This document shows, in pieces, positions 62,621 through 64,000 of a DNA stretch of 64,000 nucleotides. Within the stretch, counting starts at the first letter, position 1, and each line of letters opens with the position of its first letter. Below the pieces are notes generated by a model that ran no database searches, had not been told where the DNA came from, and saw nothing but the letters and a program-made list of their open reading frames with translations. A program made the translations under genes and the position numbers. Source of the stretch: Physcomitrium patens (lineage: Eukaryota; Streptophyta; Bryopsida; Funariales; Funariaceae); NCBI RefSeq assembly GCF_000002425.4, contig NC_037269.1, positions 4,229,146 to 4,293,145 of the forward strand, given 5' to 3'.

Positions 62621-62811
62621 CGTTTAATTTATTTTTTATTTATATATTTATCTCCAATTTTATCACATTTTTTTATGCTTTGTGTAATTGTGAATACATA
62701 ATTAAATATTTCTCAGAATTGATTTTTTCCAATATTGGAATCTATAATTTTTAGAGAAGTATGGAAACAGCATAAACATCTCAACAATAAAATTATTTAA
62801 CTATTTATTTA

Positions 62812-62846
<35 letters not shown>

Positions 62847-63638
62847 TGATGCAAGTTAAGCTTATTAAATTCATTTACATTTTCTTTGGCTTTCAAATGT
62901 ATATAAATTTAATTTGAATTTTGAACTACAATCTGAAAATTCCAATTAAATTAAATTAATATACAAACTGTTTCGATTTTAAATATAACTTTTGTGTGTG
63001 CATACGTGTATACATATTTATAACATAATTACACAAAAAAGAATAGACTGAAGTTGTTTTGAAGTTGAATAAATATAATATGTATATTTGGTCATAACTA
63101 ATGTCAGCTACATTGTGCAAGAAATAATATACACTTCTAATTTTAGTTACTTCTGATTATATATATATTCTTCAAAAGAAATTAACATCATAAAAAGATT
63201 AAAACTTTAGAAGTGAATATTATTATTCTTTTCTAGATATTGCAAAACTGTTGTTATGCTAGTTTTATCTTTAAAATTAAATGGAACATATATATATATA
63301 TATATATATAACCTTCGATATAGCAATATTTTAATAAGATTCAAAAGTCATGCTCAGTTAAAGATTTGATTTCTAAAGCTTTTTTAAACTACAATCATAC
63401 AAAATATTTTTGTAATTATTAGGATCATTTCTAGTCTATTAATATTATTACCTTTTATTGTTTAAATTTTAAATGGTCATAATAATTAATATGTATGTAA
63501 GAAAAACAATATAAAAATTATAATTAGATATATTCTAATTTTTTTAAAAGTACATCATGTCTAGTAAATATAAAAAAATTGATATGAAAATAACTTTTTG
63601 ATTGAATACTTAAAATATTTGTGTTGCTATATATATAC

Positions 63639-63672
<34 letters not shown>

Positions 63673-64000
63673 ATTTATTATATGTTAGAAAAAATATTAA
63701 CAATGAATGTTCAATGAGAAAGCAAGTAATCTTTGAAAAAAAATAAGATTTAATTTTTTTTAGTTTTTGTATTTTTATAAATTGAAATTTAAACAAAATA
63801 AGCTCATATACATCTTCTTCTTTCTCTCTTGTTATCTCTAGTTTTTTCTTATTCTTTCTCTCTTTATTTATATAATAATTCAAAAAAATAAAATATTTAA
63901 TTTAAAACCTGTAAATTATTGCTTATAGAGATGACAATCTTGCCATATTAATATTTTTAAAATTGAGTATAATACTACTTAGATTATGTAATTTGTTAAT
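62620..64000. other. AT-rich intergenic DNA, no gene
   Basis: Nothing recognisable. (AT)n runs lie at about 62816-62842 and 63288-63310 and a mixed (AT)n/(GT)n microsatellite at about 63630-63672. The open frame at 63524-63883 on the - strand is low-complexity and contains that repeat. Confidence 0.75.

Noticed and set aside
1-64000. tRNA, rRNA, snoRNA or microRNA genes
   Set aside because: Reading both strands I saw no A-box/B-box pairs with a plausible cloverleaf and no rRNA blocks. Small RNAs cannot be excluded without a covariance-model search (tRNAscan, Rfam); a significant hit would overturn this.

Overview
The window is nuclear plant DNA, most likely from a moss or related bryophyte (inference). 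The signs are: genes with many short GT-AG introns of about 100-470 bp, GC-rich coding exons in very AT-rich intergenic DNA, very many (AT)n microsatellites, Ty3/Gypsy LTR elements (one a chromodomain-bearing chromovirus), and proteins of plant-type families. No prokaryotic features, CRISPR arrays or rRNA/tRNA genes were seen.

Layout. (1) 1-15.7 kb is a stack of LTR retrotransposons. Two old, heavily decayed Gypsy elements lie on the + strand (about 1-5.2 kb and 5.7-8.9 kb). The first is split by a solo LTR with a perfect 5-bp target duplication. A younger, nearly full-length chromovirus lies on the - strand (9303-15674), and a fourth, worn LTR copy sits at about 5.25-5.66 kb. (2) 15.7-20.5 kb is AT-rich DNA without recognisable genes. 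It holds a G-poor tract with a 119-bp duplication, a 168-bp-period tandem repeat and AT microsatellites. (3) 21.5-29.8 kb carries a 15-exon gene (+) for a very large U-box/ARM-repeat E3 ubiquitin ligase. (4) 30-33 kb is AT-rich; 33-35 kb is GC-richer, promoter-like and without a gene. (5) 36.1-40.0 kb carries a 10-exon DHHC-type protein S-acyltransferase gene (+). (6) 40.7-46.2 kb is AT-rich and gene-free. (7) 46.8-48.6 kb carries a 5-exon gene (+) for a probable plastid SnoaL/NTF2-like protein. (8) 51.5-55.0 kb carries a 10-exon gene (-) for the DRG1-type developmentally regulated GTPase. (9) 59.5-61.1 kb carries a 3-exon gene (-) for a membrane-anchored RING-H2 E3 ligase. (10) 62.6-64 kb is AT-rich.

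The exon chains were assembled by hand from splice signals, reading frame and family knowledge. All five host gene models close exactly in frame: 1399, 763, 245, 368 and 411 residues. The genes are independent eukaryotic units and do not form a pathway, although two encode E3 ubiquitin ligases. I found no convincing new multi-gene system. The most interesting signals are a U-box with RING-like cysteines in an unusually long protein, a RING-H2 finger lacking its usual tryptophan, a GC-AG intron in the acyltransferase gene, the nested LTR history, and an apparently gene-free GC island with two G-boxes between short inverted repeats.
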